A stretch of 64,000 nucleotides of DNA from positions 3,472,001 to 3,536,000 of the forward strand of contig NZ_QEKM01000001.1 in assembly GCF_003096555.1 (NCBI RefSeq), given 5' to 3'. The notes under the pieces were generated by a model that saw only the letters and a program-made list of their open reading frames with translations, searched no databases and was not told the origin of the DNA. Below, in pieces: positions 37,210 through 50,067 of this stretch. The stretch's first letter is position 1. Each line of letters begins with the position of its first letter. Made by a program: the position numbers and the translations under genes. The stretch comes from Simplicispira sp. 125. GTDB taxonomy: Bacteria > Pseudomonadota > Gammaproteobacteria > Burkholderiales > Burkholderiaceae_C.

Positions 37210-38190
37210 CTATACCCCGGCGGACTTGGCCTGCTGGTCTGCGTGGTAGCTCGAACGTACCATGGCGCCCACCGCCGCGTGAGAGAAGCCCATTTTGTAG
37301 GCTTCTTCTTCAAACACCTTGAAGGTGTCGGGGTGCACGTAGCGGCGCACCGGCAGGTGGCTGTTGCTGGGCGCCAGGTACTGGCCAATGGTCAGCATGG
37401 AGACGCCGTGCGCGCGCATGTCGCGCATCACTTGCAAAATTTCTTCGTCCGTTTCGCCCAGGCCGACCATGATCCCGCTCTTGGTGGGAATGTCGGGGTG
37501 CAGTTCCTTGAACTTCTTGAGCAGGTTCAGGGAGAAAAGGTAGTCGGAACCCGGGCGCGCTTCCTTGTACAGGCGCGGCGCAGTCTCCAGGTTGTGGTTC
37601 ATCACATCGGGCGGCGCCGCTTTGAGAATCTCCAGCGCGCGGTCGTCGCGACCGCGGAAGTCCGGCGTGAGAATTTCGATCTGCGTGCTGGGTGAGAGCG
37701 AGCGAATCTGGCGAATGCACTCGACGAAATGCCCCGCACCACCGTCGCGCAGGTCGTCGCGGTCCACGCTGGTGATGACGACGTATTTCAGGCGCAGCTT
37801 GGCGATGGTGCGCGCCAGGTTCAGGGGTTCTTCCTGGTCCAGCGGGTCGGGGCGGCCGTGGCCCACATCGCAGAAGGGGCAGCGGCGCGTGCACTTGTCG
37901 CCCATGATCATGAAGGTGGCCGTGCCGTGGCCGAAGCATTCACCGATGTTCGGGCAGGAGGCTTCCTCGCAGACGGTGTTGAGATTGCTCTCGCGCAGGA
38001 TCTGCTTGATCTCGTAGAAGCGCGTGGTCGGCGAGCCGGCCTTGACGCGGATCCACTCGGGCTTTTTCAGGATTTCGCCCTGCTCGACCTTGATGGGGAT
38101 GCGCGAGAGTTTGGCGGCGGCTTTTTGCTTGGCCAGCGGGTTGTAGTCAGCGGTGGATTGCGCTTCGCGTACGACGTCAGAGGTGCTCAT
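37210..38190 (-). CDS. lipA: lipoyl synthase
   Basis: A 326-residue radical-SAM enzyme inserting two sulfurs into protein-bound octanoate. Both iron-sulfur motifs are complete: [12 protein letters not shown] (auxiliary cluster) and CTRRCPFC (SAM cluster). The auxiliary cluster's final Ser ligand, expected in the RSSYHA segment, is present near the C-terminus. It lies 13 bp downstream of lipB on the same strand. Confidence 0.97.
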   Translation of the reverse strand: MSTSDVVREAQSTADYNPLAKQKAAAKLSRIPIKVEQGEILKKPEWIRVKAGSPTTRFYEIKQILRESNLNTVCEEASCPNIGECFGHGTATFMIMGDKCTRRCPFCDVGHGRPDPLDQEEPLNLARTIAKLRLKYVVITSVDRDDLRDGGAGHFVECIRQIRSLSPSTQIEILTPDFRGRDDRALEILKAAPPDVMNHNLETAPRLYKEARPGSDYLFSLNLLKKFKELHPDIPTKSGIMVGLGETDEEILQVMRDMRAHGVSMLTIGQYLAPSNSHLPVRRYVHPDTFKVFEEEAYKMGFSHAAVGAMVRSSYHADQQAKSAGV

Positions 38191-38203
38191 GGCTGGTGGC
38201 GGG

Positions 38204-38884
38204 TCAGGGCGCGAGCCGGATGCAGAGCTGTTTGCCCAGCACGTCCGCGGCCTCCTCCCAAGTGGTGTGGACCCCGATTGTAGAAAGATCGACGGTGCGC
38301 AAACCTGCGTAGCCACAAGGGTTGATGCGGGTGAAGGGTTCGAGGTCCATGGCCACGTTCAGTGCAACGCCGTGGTAAGTGCAATGGCGGCTGACTTTCA
38401 AGCCCAACGCGGCGATTTTGCCCAGGCCAGAGAAGTCGGGCATGCCGCTTGCGCCCTTGTGGGGGCGCTGCGCAATCTGGGCGTGGCTGCGCGGGTCGTC
38501 CAGTCGCACATAAATACCGGGCGCCGAGGCCACGCGGTGGCCGGTGATGCCGAAGTGCGCCAGGGTGCGGATCACGGCTTCTTCGATGCGGTAAACGTAC
38601 TCTTTGACGAAGTAGCCCGCGCGTTGCAGATCGATCAAAGGGTAGGCCACCACTTGGCCGGGACCATGGTAGGTCACCTGTCCGCCCCGGTTGGTGGCTA
38701 CGACCGGGATGGCGCCAGGGAGCAGCAAGTGGCTGCTTTGGCCATTGAGGCCCAGCGTGAACACCGGGGGGTGCTCGCACAGCCAGATTTCATCGGGTGT
38801 GCCGGGCATGCGCCGGGACGTAAAGGCCTGCATGTCCTCATACGTGGGCAGGTAAGGTGTAGTGCCCAGGGTGCGCAACTGCAT
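38204..38884 (-). CDS. lipB: octanoyl-ACP protein transferase
   Basis: A 226-residue enzyme moving octanoate from acyl carrier protein to lipoate-dependent enzymes. [20 protein letters not shown] is the substrate-site signature; the catalytic pair is Lys in [12 protein letters not shown] and Cys in INPCGYAGL. Full length and directly between ybeD and lipA, the same order as in enterobacteria. Confidence 0.96.
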   Translation of the reverse strand: MQLRTLGTTPYLPTYEDMQAFTSRRMPGTPDEIWLCEHPPVFTLGLNGQSSHLLLPGAIPVVATNRGGQVTYHGPGQVVAYPLIDLQRAGYFVKEYVYRIEEAVIRTLAHFGITGHRVASAPGIYVRLDDPRSHAQIAQRPHKGASGMPDFSGLGKIAALGLKVSRHCTYHGVALNVAMDLEPFTRINPCGYAGLRTVDLSTIGVHTTWEEAADVLGKQLCIRLAP

Positions 38885-38893
38885 GGCGAGCCT

Positions 38894-39211
38894 TCAGAGC
38901 GCGATTTTGACCAACGGGTGACCGGAGAGGGCGCGGTACAGGCCGTCCAGTTGTGCGCGGCTGGTGGCCGTGATGGTGAGCGTCGCGCTCAGGTAGTTCC
39001 CGGCACGGCTTTCGCGCAGTTCCAGGCGGGTTTCGTCAAACCCGGGGTCAAACTCCCGCGCCACAGCAACCATTGCGGCCACAAAGCCATCGACCTTGGC
39101 GCCCATTACCTTGATGGGGAACAAAGAGGGGTATTCGATCAGCGAGTCCTTGCGGGGATCGGCTTCCGAAGTGGAGGCGCTGTGGTTCAACGGGTCGGGG
39201 GTGGTGGCCAT
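38894..39211 (-). CDS. ybeD: YbeD/DUF493-family protein
   Basis: A 105-residue protein with the small ferredoxin-like fold of the family (LIEYPSLFPIKVMGAKVDGF, LRESRAGNYLSATLTITATS, LDGLYRALSGHPLVKIAL). Function is not established; the gene is commonly next to lipB. It ends 9 bp before lipB. The N-terminal 20 residues (MATTPDPLNHSASTSEADPR) are a flexible polar extension. Confidence 0.9.
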   Translation of the reverse strand: MATTPDPLNHSASTSEADPRKDSLIEYPSLFPIKVMGAKVDGFVAAMVAVAREFDPGFDETRLELRESRAGNYLSATLTITATSRAQLDGLYRALSGHPLVKIAL

Positions 39212-39221
39212 AAAGTGCTCT

Positions 39222-39270
39222 TAAATGTGTAGCTTGTTGCGCTTGTCTATAGAGCGCTACAGGGCATTTT
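39222..39270 (+). repeat. Comamonadaceae-type intergenic repeat, copy 8
   Basis: Forward copy: TAAATGTGTAGCTTGTTGCG then GCTTGTCTATAGAGCGCTAC. It lies between the divergent ybeD and atp genes, 11 bp upstream of the ybeD start. Confidence 0.75.
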
Positions 39271-39297
39271 CTTATAAAATCCGGGCGCTCACCGAGT

Positions 39298-39389
39298 GGG
39301 GAATAGTGCCATGGAGCAGCGTGGGCACATCCCCTGACTGCCTGCATTGGACGGGCAAAAAGCCGTTGGCGATGCACAACGTCGGGCAG
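39298..39389 (+). other. strongly folded segment upstream of the atp operon
   Basis: Two folds: GGGGA/TCCCC with inner TGCC/GGCA (39298-39334), and CTGCC-TGCAT ... ACGG/CCGT ... ATGCA ... GGCAG (39338-39389). They lie in the 232-bp space between copy 8 and atpI, before a TATAAT at 39451. It could be a separate RNA or part of a long atp leader; no convincing promoter just ahead of it was found. Confidence 0.45.
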
Positions 39390-39425
39390 GGCCGAAACGC
39401 GGTTCTGCCGCTCAATTCAAAAGCA

Positions 39426-39456
39426 TTGCAGAATTGCGCGGGTTTTTACTTATAAT
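39426..39456 (+). promoter_or_regulatory. candidate atp operon promoter
   Basis: A perfect TATAAT at 39451-39456, with TTGCAG at 39426-39431 (19-bp spacer, longer than ideal). Start would be near 39463, 40 nt before atpI. Confidence 0.4.
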
Positions 39457-39502
39457 CAGGGGCTTTGTAAAAAGTTTCAGCCAGTAACGCGGAGCTCGAA
39501 CG

Positions 39503-40874
<1,372 letters not shown>

Positions 40875-40908
40875 CCATTTCCCTTTTTTCTTTTTCAACT
40901 TTTTTTAA

Positions 40909-41190
<282 letters not shown>

Positions 41191-41224
41191 TTCCCGTTCG
41201 ACGCCACTTTAGAAAGGTGTTGCC

Positions 41225-41695
41225 GTGAGTATCAACGCGACCCTGTTCGTTCAGGCCATCGTTTTCCTGATCTTGGTGTGGTTCACGATGAAATTCGTGT
41301 GGCCCCCGATCGCGAAGGCGCTGGATGAGCGAGCCCAGAAAATCGCCGATGGCCTCGCCGCCGCCGACCGTGCCAAATCCGAACTCAGCGCTGCCAACCA
41401 GCGTGTTGAGAAGGAGTTGTCGCAAGCGCGCAACGAGACGACGACCCGTCTGGCTGATGCCGACCGCCGTGCACAGGCCATCATCGAAGAAGCCAAAGGC
41501 AAGGCGACCGAGGAGGGCAACAAGATTGTTGCCGCCGCACGTGCCGAAGCCGAGCAACAGGCTGTGCAAGCCCGCGAAGCACTGCGTGAGCAAGTGGCTG
41601 CGCTGGCCGTCAAGGGCGCCGAGCAGATTCTCCGCAAGGAAGTCAATGCTGGTGTTCATGCCGATCTGCTCAACCGTCTGAAAACCGAGCTGTAA
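41225..41695 (+). CDS. atpF: ATP synthase subunit b
   Basis: A 156-residue stator subunit starting at GTG 41225: one N-terminal helix ([20 protein letters not shown]) and a long coiled coil rich in Ala, Glu and Lys. 9 bp before atpH. Confidence 0.97.
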   Translation: MSINATLFVQAIVFLILVWFTMKFVWPPIAKALDERAQKIADGLAAADRAKSELSAANQRVEKELSQARNETTTRLADADRRAQAIIEEAKGKATEEGNKIVAAARAEAEQQAVQAREALREQVAALAVKGAEQILRKEVNAGVHADLLNRLKTEL

Positions 41696-41704
41696 GGGGA
41701 CGAC

Positions 41705-42247
41705 ATGGCCGAACTCGCCACTATCGCCCGTCCTTACGCGGACGCACTGTTCAAAGCCTGTACTGCAAATGCGAGTACCGATTTGGGCAGCACCGCTGTC
41801 TGGTTGGACGAAATGGCGGCCATTGCCGCCCATCCGCAAATCCGCCAACTGGCCGAAAGTCCCAAAGTGACGGACGAGCAGGTGTTCGATGTCATCGCTG
41901 GCGTGGTGCGCTCCGCACTGCCCGATGCTGCCAAGAACTTCCTGCGCGCGGTCATCGACAACGGTCGTTTGAATGCGCTGCCTGAAGTGGCGGCGCAATT
42001 CCGCGAGCTCGTCAACCGTCGCAATGGGTCTTCGGATGCCATCGTGTACAGCGCGTTCACCATGGACGCCGCAGCCTTGTCGGAAGTGTCTGTTGCGCTG
42101 GAAAAGCGCTTCGGCCGCAAGCTCAATCTCTCCGCACGGCTCGATGAGTCGCTGATCGGGGGCATTCGCGTGGTGGTCGGCGATGAGGTGCTCGACACTT
42201 CGGTCAAGGCCCGTCTGGAACAAATGAAAGCGGCCCTCATTGCGTAA
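41705..42247 (+). CDS. atpH: ATP synthase subunit delta
   Basis: A 180-residue subunit joining the b dimer to the top of F1. Begins [18 protein letters not shown] and has the C-terminal [20 protein letters not shown] pattern of the family. Confidence 0.97.
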   Translation: MAELATIARPYADALFKACTANASTDLGSTAVWLDEMAAIAAHPQIRQLAESPKVTDEQVFDVIAGVVRSALPDAAKNFLRAVIDNGRLNALPEVAAQFRELVNRRNGSSDAIVYSAFTMDAAALSEVSVALEKRFGRKLNLSARLDESLIGGIRVVVGDEVLDTSVKARLEQMKAALIA

Positions 42248-42289
42248 GCACTTGAGGTCTCGGCTAAACAAAGAAAGAAGGAAAGAGTC

Positions 42290-43843
42290 ATGCAACTCAA
42301 TCCCGCAGAAATTTCTGAACTGATCAAGAGCCGTATCGAGGGTCTGGCAGCCAGCAGCGACATCCGTAACCAGGGCACCGTGGTGTCCGTGTCTGACGGT
42401 ATCGTGCGCGTTCATGGCCTGTCCGACGTGATGCAGGGCGAAATGCTGGAATTCCCCGCTACGGCGGATGGTGTTCCGTCGTACGGTCTGGCACTGAATC
42501 TGGAGCGCGACTCCGTCGGCGCCGTGATTCTGGGCGAGTACGAGCACATCTCTGAAGGCAATACCGTCAAGTGTACGGGTCGCATTCTGGAAGTGCCTGT
42601 GGGCCCCGAGCTCATCGGCCGCGTGGTGAATGCCCTGGGTCAGCCGATCGACGGCAAAGGTCCGATCAACGCCAAGATGACGGACGTGATCGAAAAGGTC
42701 GCTCCCGGCGTGATCGCACGCAAGTCCGTGGACCAGCCGCTGCAAACCGGCCTGAAGTCCATCGACTCCATGGTGCCGATTGGCCGTGGCCAGCGCGAAC
42801 TGATCATTGGTGACCGCCAGACCGGCAAGACGGCAGTGGCCATCGACGCCATCATCGCCCAGAAGGGCCAGGGCGTGACCTGTATTTACGTTGCCATCGG
42901 TCAGAAGGCTTCGTCGATCAAGAACGTAGTGCGCGCATTGGAGCAAGCCGGCGCCATGGACTACACCATCGTTGTGGCGGCTTCGGCCTCCGAGTCGGCT
43001 GCCATGCAGTACGTCTCGGCCTATTCCGGCTGCACCATGGGCGAGTATTTCCGCGATCGCGGTGAAGATGCCCTGATTGTGTATGACGACCTGTCCAAGC
43101 AGGCCGTGGCCTACCGCCAGGTCTCGCTGCTGCTGCGCCGTCCACCAGGCCGTGAAGCCTATCCCGGCGACGTGTTCTATCTCCACAGCCGCCTGCTCGA
43201 GCGCGCAGCCCGTGTGAACGCCGACTACGTTGAAGCTTTCACCAAGGGTGAAGTCAAGGGCAAGACGGGTTCGCTGACGGCTCTGCCCATCATCGAAACG
43301 CAAGCGGGCGACGTGTCTGCTTTCGTGCCAACGAACGTGATCTCGATCACCGACGGCCAGATCTTTCTGGAAACCAGCCTGTTCAACGCTGGTATCCGTC
43401 CCGCCATCAACGCCGGTATCTCGGTGTCGCGTGTGGGTTCTGCTGCGCAGACCAAGATCATCAAGGGCCAGTCCGGCGGTATCCGTACCGACCTGGCCCA
43501 GTACCGTGAGTTGGCCGCGTTTGCGCAGTTCGCCTCCGATCTGGACGAAGCCACCCGCAAGCAGTTGGACCGCGGTGCCCGTGTGACCGAGCTGCTCAAG
43601 CAGGCCCAGTACAGCCCGTTGTCCATCTCTTTGATGGGTGCGACGCTGTTTGCCGTCAATAAGGGTTTCCTGGACGACCTCGAAGTGAAGAAGGTTTTGT
43701 CTTTCGAACACGGTCTGCACCAGTTCCTCAAGACCAGCCACGCTGCGCTGCTCGACAAGATCGAACAGAGCAAGGCGCTGGACAAGGATGCCGAAGCCGA
43801 GTTGACCAACGCCATCACCGCTTTCAAGAAGTCCTTCGCCTGA
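42290..43843 (+). CDS. atpA: ATP synthase subunit alpha
   Basis: A 517-residue non-catalytic nucleotide-binding subunit. P-loop [13 protein letters not shown] (about residues 170-182), the LVVYDDL-type segment [16 protein letters not shown], and the Arg finger segment ([11 protein letters not shown]) are in place. Standard length. Confidence 0.98.
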   Translation: MQLNPAEISELIKSRIEGLAASSDIRNQGTVVSVSDGIVRVHGLSDVMQGEMLEFPATADGVPSYGLALNLERDSVGAVILGEYEHISEGNTVKCTGRILEVPVGPELIGRVVNALGQPIDGKGPINAKMTDVIEKVAPGVIARKSVDQPLQTGLKSIDSMVPIGRGQRELIIGDRQTGKTAVAIDAIIAQKGQGVTCIYVAIGQKASSIKNVVRALEQAGAMDYTIVVAASASESAAMQYVSAYSGCTMGEYFRDRGEDALIVYDDLSKQAVAYRQVSLLLRRPPGREAYPGDVFYLHSRLLERAARVNADYVEAFTKGEVKGKTGSLTALPIIETQAGDVSAFVPTNVISITDGQIFLETSLFNAGIRPAINAGISVSRVGSAAQTKIIKGQSGGIRTDLAQYRELAAFAQFASDLDEATRKQLDRGARVTELLKQAQYSPLSISLMGATLFAVNKGFLDDLEVKKVLSFEHGLHQFLKTSHAALLDKIEQSKALDKDAEAELTNAITAFKKSFA

Positions 43844-43883
43844 CGACTTGAACGACCGGCTCTGACGACACAAGGAATCAACT

Positions 43884-44756
43884 ATGGCAACAGGCAAGGA
43901 AATACGCGGCCAGATCAAGAGCTTCGAGAATACGAAGAAGATCACGAAGGCCATGGAGATGGTTTCCGTGTCCAAGATGCGCAAGGCGCAGGAACGCATG
44001 CGTGCGGCCCGGCCTTATAGCGACAAGATCCGCAATATTGCAGCCCATCTCGGACAGGCCAACCCTGAGTACGTACACCCGTTCATGAAGTTGAACGACT
44101 CCAAGACGGCTGGACTCATCGTGGTCACGACCGACAAGGGGCTGTGCGGTGGCTTGAACACCAACGTGCTGCGCAGCGTCACCACCAAACTCCGTGAACT
44201 GCAAGACCAGGGCATGGCGATGGAGGCTGTGGCCATTGGTAACAAGGGCCTGGGTTTTTTGAACCGTGTCGGTGCCAAAGTGGTTTCGCATGTGACGCAG
44301 CTGGGCGATCGTCCCCATCTCGACAAGCTCATTGGGCCGGTCAAGGTGCTGCTGGATGCCTACGCCGAAGGCCGGATCAACGCGGTGTACCTGTCGTACA
44401 CCAAGTTCATCAACACGGTGAAGCAGGAGCCCGTGGTCGAGCAATTGTTGCCCCTCAAGTCAGAGGCCATCAAGGCCGATGCCGGGCAGCACAGCTGGGA
44501 CTACATCTATGAGCCCGATGCACAAAGCGTGATCGATGAGCTTTTGGTGCGCTACGTCGAGTCGCTGGTCTATCAGGCCGTGGCCGAAAACATGGCATCC
44601 GAACACTCTGCACGGATGGTGGCCATGAAGGCCGCCACCGACAACGCCGGCAATGTGATTGGTGAGTTGAAGCTGGTCTACAACAAGACCCGCCAGGCAG
44701 CGATCACCAAGGAATTGTCGGAAATCGTGTCCGGGGCTGCGGCCATCAGCGGCTGA
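43884..44756 (+). CDS. atpG: ATP synthase subunit gamma
   Basis: A 290-residue rotor shaft. N- and C-terminal helices are typical ([40 protein letters not shown]), and [10 protein letters not shown] is the family signature. Confidence 0.97.
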   Translation: MATGKEIRGQIKSFENTKKITKAMEMVSVSKMRKAQERMRAARPYSDKIRNIAAHLGQANPEYVHPFMKLNDSKTAGLIVVTTDKGLCGGLNTNVLRSVTTKLRELQDQGMAMEAVAIGNKGLGFLNRVGAKVVSHVTQLGDRPHLDKLIGPVKVLLDAYAEGRINAVYLSYTKFINTVKQEPVVEQLLPLKSEAIKADAGQHSWDYIYEPDAQSVIDELLVRYVESLVYQAVAENMASEHSARMVAMKAATDNAGNVIGELKLVYNKTRQAAITKELSEIVSGAAAISG

Positions 44757-44787
44757 TCACCAGTCGCCACTGCAAGAATCAAACTAA

Positions 44788-46206
<1,419 letters not shown>

Positions 46207-46287
46207 AGGCGGCTCGGTGGGGCATTTATGCCGGATTGACCACCGCCTCCACGCTATTGCTTTTTGCAGATTTCCAAAGGAATTCAG

Positions 46288-46707
46288 ATGGCCAACACCA
46301 TACATGTCGACGTTGTGAGTGCCGAGGAGTCCATCTTCTCGGGTGAGGCGCGTTTCGTTGCCCTGCCCGGCGAAGCGGGTGAACTGGGCGTTTACCCACG
46401 CCACACACCACTGATTACCCGCATTAAACCGGGTTCGGTGCGTATCGAAATGGCCGATGGCACCGAAGAGTTCGTGTTTGTCGCTGGCGGTATTCTCGAA
46501 GTTCAGCCCGACTGCGTGACCGTTCTGTCGGACACCGCAGTCCGCGGCAAGGACCTGGACGATGAGAAAGCCAATTCGGCCAAGGCGGCAGCTGAAGAAG
46601 CAGTCAAAAACGCCAAAGGTGAGCTCGATCTCGCCCGTGCGCAGTCTGAACTGGCCATCATGGCGGCTCAAATTGCGGCGCTACGCAAATATCGCCAGAA
46701 AAGGTAA
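46288..46707 (+). CDS. atpC: ATP synthase subunit epsilon
   Basis: A 139-residue rotor subunit and regulator of ATPase activity. N-terminal beta part ([20 protein letters not shown]) and C-terminal two-helix part ([20 protein letters not shown]) are both present. Ends the atp operon with a terminator 24 bp later. Confidence 0.97.
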   Translation: MANTIHVDVVSAEESIFSGEARFVALPGEAGELGVYPRHTPLITRIKPGSVRIEMADGTEEFVFVAGGILEVQPDCVTVLSDTAVRGKDLDDEKANSAKAAAEEAVKNAKGELDLARAQSELAIMAAQIAALRKYRQKR

Positions 46708-46730
46708 GCCAGCGTTGGCTGGATACCCCC

Positions 46731-46757
46731 AAAAACCCGGCTCTGCCGGGTTTTTTT
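46731..46757 (+). terminator. terminator of the atp operon
   Basis: AAAAACCCGGC (46731-46741), loop TCT, GCCGGGTTTTT (46745-46755), two more T. Perfect 11-bp stem; the A flank makes it usable for the converging TPM genes as well. Confidence 0.93.
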
Positions 46758-46768
46758 ATGGATACTGG

Positions 46769-47314
46769 TTAGCGCTTGCCCTCTGCGATATAGGGCTCAT
46801 CAGGCAACTCATTGGCACGTTCACCATCAGCATGTACTGGAAAGTACGCGCTGAGCAGGGTCGTCACCTCCTCCACGGCAAGCGCCAAACCTTGCTCGAA
46901 CTGTCCTGAGCGGAAGGCTGATGCCATGCGGGTGACCATCTGCTGCCACTCGGAATTGAGGATGTATGCGCGCAGCCCACGATCGGCCACGATCTCGATC
47001 GAGCGATCTGCCAGCAACAAATAGATCAGTACCCCATTGTTGTGTTCTGTATCCCAGACGTGCAGTTTGCTGAACATCGCCAGCGCTCGTTCACGGCAAG
47101 GCGCATGGCTGCGCAGATAGCCCCATGGCAGACCGCCTTCGACGCAGATACGGATTTGCCCGCTGTGCCGTTCTTCGCTCGTAGCAACTTGTTTCGTCAA
47201 GCGCTGCAATGCGGCATCTGTCAGGGAGTGCCGAACACGCTGGTCGTGCCAGCGGTGCCGAAAGAGGCGTGCAACTGCGCTCAAGAAAGAGAAGGAGTCA
47301 ATTGTCATTTTCAC
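46769..47314 (-). CDS. TPM-domain protein, soluble
   Basis: A 181-residue protein with a TPM domain lacking a signal peptide (LTKQVATSEERHSGQIRICV ... VLIYLLLADRSIEIVADRGL). The family is found in thylakoid and bacterial membrane proteins, some with weak phosphatase activity; the role here is unknown. Its start overlaps the stop of the larger TPM gene by 4 nt (ATGA), so the two are coupled. ATG 47308 is a possible alternative. Confidence 0.8.
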   Translation of the reverse strand: MKMTIDSFSFLSAVARLFRHRWHDQRVRHSLTDAALQRLTKQVATSEERHSGQIRICVEGGLPWGYLRSHAPCRERALAMFSKLHVWDTEHNNGVLIYLLLADRSIEIVADRGLRAYILNSEWQQMVTRMASAFRSGQFEQGLALAVEEVTTLLSAYFPVHADGERANELPDEPYIAEGKR

Positions 47315-48195
47315 CAGTCGCCAGAGGCACCGCCCCCCCCAAAATCACCACCACCGCCCGAACTAAAGCCGCCTCCATCGGAAGAACCACTACGCCAACC
47401 ACCACTGCTGCTGCCCCAACTTCCGCCGCGCCCGTGCGTAGAGGCGGATCGGGCCGATGCCGACGCAAGCGTGAAGATCAACGCTGCAAGGCCAGCCAAC
47501 GCCGAAAGCACTGCACTGGTCGTCGCAATGTATGCAATGGCTGCGGTCAGTCCGCCGGCTGCTATAGAGCCCAGTACGTTACCCAATAGCGCACGAGCCA
47601 GTGGGCCTCCTAAAGTGACTCCCAAAAACAAAAAAATGGCCAACCCACCCCAATGGAAGGCTCCACTAACGTCTTGGGAGGCTGGTGACATAGCGGACGG
47701 GGCAGGGAGTGCTTCGCCAGAGATCAGCGTTTCAATCTGCGCTACCGCCGCCTGCAAGCCTCCGGCAAAGTCATTTTCGCGAAAGCGTGGCTTCATTGTG
47801 GAGTCGATGATGCGCGCCGCAGCAATGTCGGGAATTGCTCCTTCCAGTGTCTTTGCGACCTCCAGACGCATCTTGTGATCATTCTTTGCGACCACAACCA
47901 GTACACCATCGCCGACCGTGCGGCGGCCCACTTTCCACACGTTGGCGATGCGGTTGGCATAGCTGGCGATGTCTTCGGGCGCAGTTGTTGCCACCATCAG
48001 CACAACGACTTGCGAGCCCGTGGATTGCTCCAGTGCGGTCAACTGCTGCTCCAGCGCCTGACGTTGGCTGGCGTCCAGAGTGCCGGTCTGGTCAAGCACA
48101 TGGGCTGTCAATGCGGGCACGGGCAGTAATTCGCCTGCAGCCAACGCATAGAGCGAAAGTGCTGCGAAAAATATAGCTACTAGCGCTCGCCACAT
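47311..48195 (-). CDS. TPM-domain (YgcG-like) membrane protein
   Basis: A 294-residue protein: signal peptide (MWRALVAIFFAALSLYALAA), TPM domain (about 25-165, with LDQTGTLDASQRQALEQQL and GDGVLVVVAKNDHKMRLEV), two to three helices, and a Gly/Ser-rich tail ending GGGGDFGGGGASGDW. Start is uncertain: ATG 48195 or an in-frame TTG at 48210. Either way the start and the hydrophobic core are encoded by intergenic repeat copy 9. It pairs with LemA upstream, a common partnership in bacteria. Confidence 0.82.
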   Translation of the reverse strand: MWRALVAIFFAALSLYALAAGELLPVPALTAHVLDQTGTLDASQRQALEQQLTALEQSTGSQVVVLMVATTAPEDIASYANRIANVWKVGRRTVGDGVLVVVAKNDHKMRLEVAKTLEGAIPDIAAARIIDSTMKPRFRENDFAGGLQAAVAQIETLISGEALPAPSAMSPASQDVSGAFHWGGLAIFLFLGVTLGGPLARALLGNVLGSIAAGGLTAAIAYIATTSAVLSALAGLAALIFTLASASARSASTHGRGGSWGSSSGGWRSGSSDGGGFSSGGGGDFGGGGASGDW

Positions 48196-48210
48196 AAGCG
48201 TTGCAATCAA
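48168..48210 (+). repeat. Comamonadaceae-type repeat, copy 9, inside a coding region
   Basis: Forward copy: AAAATATAGCTACTAGCGCT, CGCCACATAAGCGTTGCAAT. On the minus strand it encodes the first residues of the TPM protein, including the start codon and the signal-peptide core RALVAIFF. Confidence 0.75.
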
Positions 48211-48224
48211 AAAAACAGCAAAAA

Positions 48225-48824
48225 TTACGGCTTAGGAGCTGAAAAATCAATTGTGGGAGGTGTCGAGATTTGAGCCTCGTTCTGCACCGTGAAGCCAGGC
48301 TTCGCTGCATAGCTGAACACCATTGCGGTGAGGTTGCTAGGGAAGCTGCGGACCAGAACGTTGTACTCCTGCACCGACTGAATGTAGCGGTTGCGGGCTA
48401 CAGCAATGCGGTTTTCTGTGCCTTCCAGCGTCACGCGCAAATCGCGGAAGCCTTGGTTGGCCTGGAGTGTGGGATAGCGCTCTGCCACTACCATCAGCCG
48501 CGAAAGTGCCCCCGACAGCTCTCCCTGTGCTTGTTGAAACTTCGCGAAGGCCTGGGGGTCATTCAACGTGGCAGGGGTCACCTGAATCGAGGTGGCTTTG
48601 GCGCGGGCCTCGATCACCTTCGTCAGAGTGTCCTGTTCAAAACTCGCCTCACCCTTCACCGTGGCGACAATGTTGGGCACGAGGTCTGCGCGCCGCTGGT
48701 ATTGGCTGAGGACTTCACTCCAGGCGGCCTTCGATTGCTCGTCAAGACGCTGGAAATCGTTGTAGCCACAGCCGGTGAGCAGCGATGCGGCCAAGATTGA
48801 GAGGATGAGAAATAAACGCTTCAT
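48225..48824 (-). CDS. lemA: LemA-family lipoprotein
   Basis: A 199-residue LemA protein. Signal peptide with lipobox (LLTGCGYN, Cys near residue 18), then the long helical domain (YQRRADLVPNIVATVKGEAS, LMVVAERYPTLQANQGFRDL, ENRIAVARNRYIQSVQEYN). Function is unknown; it commonly sits next to TPM proteins, as here. ATG 48822-48824 fits the signal peptide; longer in-frame starts add unrelated residues. Confidence 0.92.
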   Translation of the reverse strand: MKRLFLILSILAASLLTGCGYNDFQRLDEQSKAAWSEVLSQYQRRADLVPNIVATVKGEASFEQDTLTKVIEARAKATSIQVTPATLNDPQAFAKFQQAQGELSGALSRLMVVAERYPTLQANQGFRDLRVTLEGTENRIAVARNRYIQSVQEYNVLVRSFPSNLTAMVFSYAAKPGFTVQNEAQISTPPTIDFSAPKP

Positions 48825-48909
48825 AGTAATGATCCCGTTCGGAAAAGCAGACTGCCAGTGATTCTGCCGCATGCACGTCTTTGCTGATTTGTCGGTGCAC
48901 AATGGAATC

Positions 48910-49440
48910 ATGGATGACATTGTGAAGCAGGCTTTGGCCAAATGGCCTAATGTGCCCGACTGTTATGGCTGGCTGGGCCTGGATGCCCGTGGACAATGGT
49001 ACTTGCGCGACGATGCCGCCCAAGCCATCGGGCCGTTTCCGCAAAGTCGTGGCTCATTGCTGCAGCACGAAAGGCTTATCGACTTCATCCAGCGCAACTA
49101 TGAAGGCGACGATAGTGGGCGATGGTATTTCCAGAACGGCCCTCAGCGCGTTTATGTCGAACTGGAAAGCACGCCATGGATCTGGCGTGTTCAACCCGAT
49201 GGAAGTTTGCAGTCACACACCGGGCAAGCTACCGAAGCGCAGGCCTGCCTAACAGACGAAGAGGGGCGGGTCTATTTTGCGACCGAGCTAGGCCTGGGGC
49301 TGGTTCATAGCCAGGACGTCTTGCAGGTGGCCGAAGGCATTGGCAACGGATTGTGGAACCCCATTGGGGTCCAGTGCAGAGAGTTGCCGACCCGATACGG
49401 CTATGTCTGCAGTCCTGCACTCATGCAATTGCACAGTTGA
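48910..49440 (+). CDS. conserved protein of unknown function (DUF2946-like)
   Basis: A 176-residue soluble protein rich in Trp and Tyr: KWPNVPDCYGWLGLDARGQW, IDFIQRNYEGDDSGRWYFQN, QRVYVELESTPWIWRV. It resembles a betaproteobacterial family sometimes listed as DUF2946; the number is from memory. No signal peptide or membrane segment. ATG 48910 is chosen over one at 48871 because homology begins MDDIVKQALAKWP. It diverges from lemA. Confidence 0.7.
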   Translation: MDDIVKQALAKWPNVPDCYGWLGLDARGQWYLRDDAAQAIGPFPQSRGSLLQHERLIDFIQRNYEGDDSGRWYFQNGPQRVYVELESTPWIWRVQPDGSLQSHTGQATEAQACLTDEEGRVYFATELGLGLVHSQDVLQVAEGIGNGLWNPIGVQCRELPTRYGYVCSPALMQLHS

Positions 49441-49551
49441 GTTGCCCTGCGGTTGGCTGTGATGCACTCGCGCCGTCCGCAGCGCGATTAATACGCTCTT
49501 GCGTCCGGGCGTTGGCAGTGCTCGGTCTCCGCCGCAAACCGAGCAGAAGAC

Positions 49552-50067
49552 TCAATTGCTGGCAGGCGCTGCCGGAGCCGCAGGTTCCTCAAACTTCCCA
49601 CCTGCCTGGTGCGTCAGGTAAGCCACAGCGCGTGCAATTTCGATGTCGGTAAAGTTGCCTCCACCTTGCGCGGACATGGCGTTTTTACCCTTGATGGCCG
49701 AGTGCACCAAAGTATCAAAACCTGTAGCAATACGGGGGGCCCATGCTGCTACATCACCAGCTTTGGGCGCACCAGCTGCACCTGTGGCGTGGCAGGCTGC
49801 GCACTGGGCGGTGTACACCTCTTCTCCTGTTTTGAGAGGGCGGTTGGCGTCACGGATCTCTACCGACCCTACCTTTTGGATGCGCTCGGAGATGGCGCGT
49901 TCAGGATTCGCTGCGCCCGAAGCAGGCTTGTTGCCCGATGTAATGAACATCACAAGCCCGATGATGACGAACACCGGGATCACAAACGCATAGAGAACCG
50001 CAGCCAACAACTGTTTAGGGTTCTTGATGGGGCCTGTGTGGGCTTCTTCTGGGTGGTTCGTGCTCAT
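49552..50067 (-). CDS. membrane-anchored cytochrome c (c5 type)
   Basis: A 171-residue protein with one N-terminal helix (LLAAVLYAFVIPVFVIIGLVMF, split at residue 40) as uncleaved anchor, and a periplasmic class I cytochrome domain: heme motif CAACHATG (CxxCH) and a later Met in KNAMSAQGGG as likely sixth ligand. The Ala/Pro tail (EEPAAPAAPASN) is flexible. It probably carries electrons to a terminal oxidase. The preceding 111-bp space up to 49551 holds nothing recognised. Confidence 0.92.
   Translation of the reverse strand: MSTNHPEEAHTGPIKNPKQLLAAVLYAFVIPVFVIIGLVMFITSGNKPASGAANPERAISERIQKVGSVEIRDANRPLKTGEEVYTAQCAACHATGAAGAPKAGDVAAWAPRIATGFDTLVHSAIKGKNAMSAQGGGNFTDIEIARAVAYLTHQAGGKFEEPAAPAAPASN

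Noticed and set aside
39281-39460. 6S RNA or SRP RNA before atpI
   Set aside because: The ends do not pair with each other, and neither the 6S bulge nor the SRP GGAA/GGAAGC signature was found.
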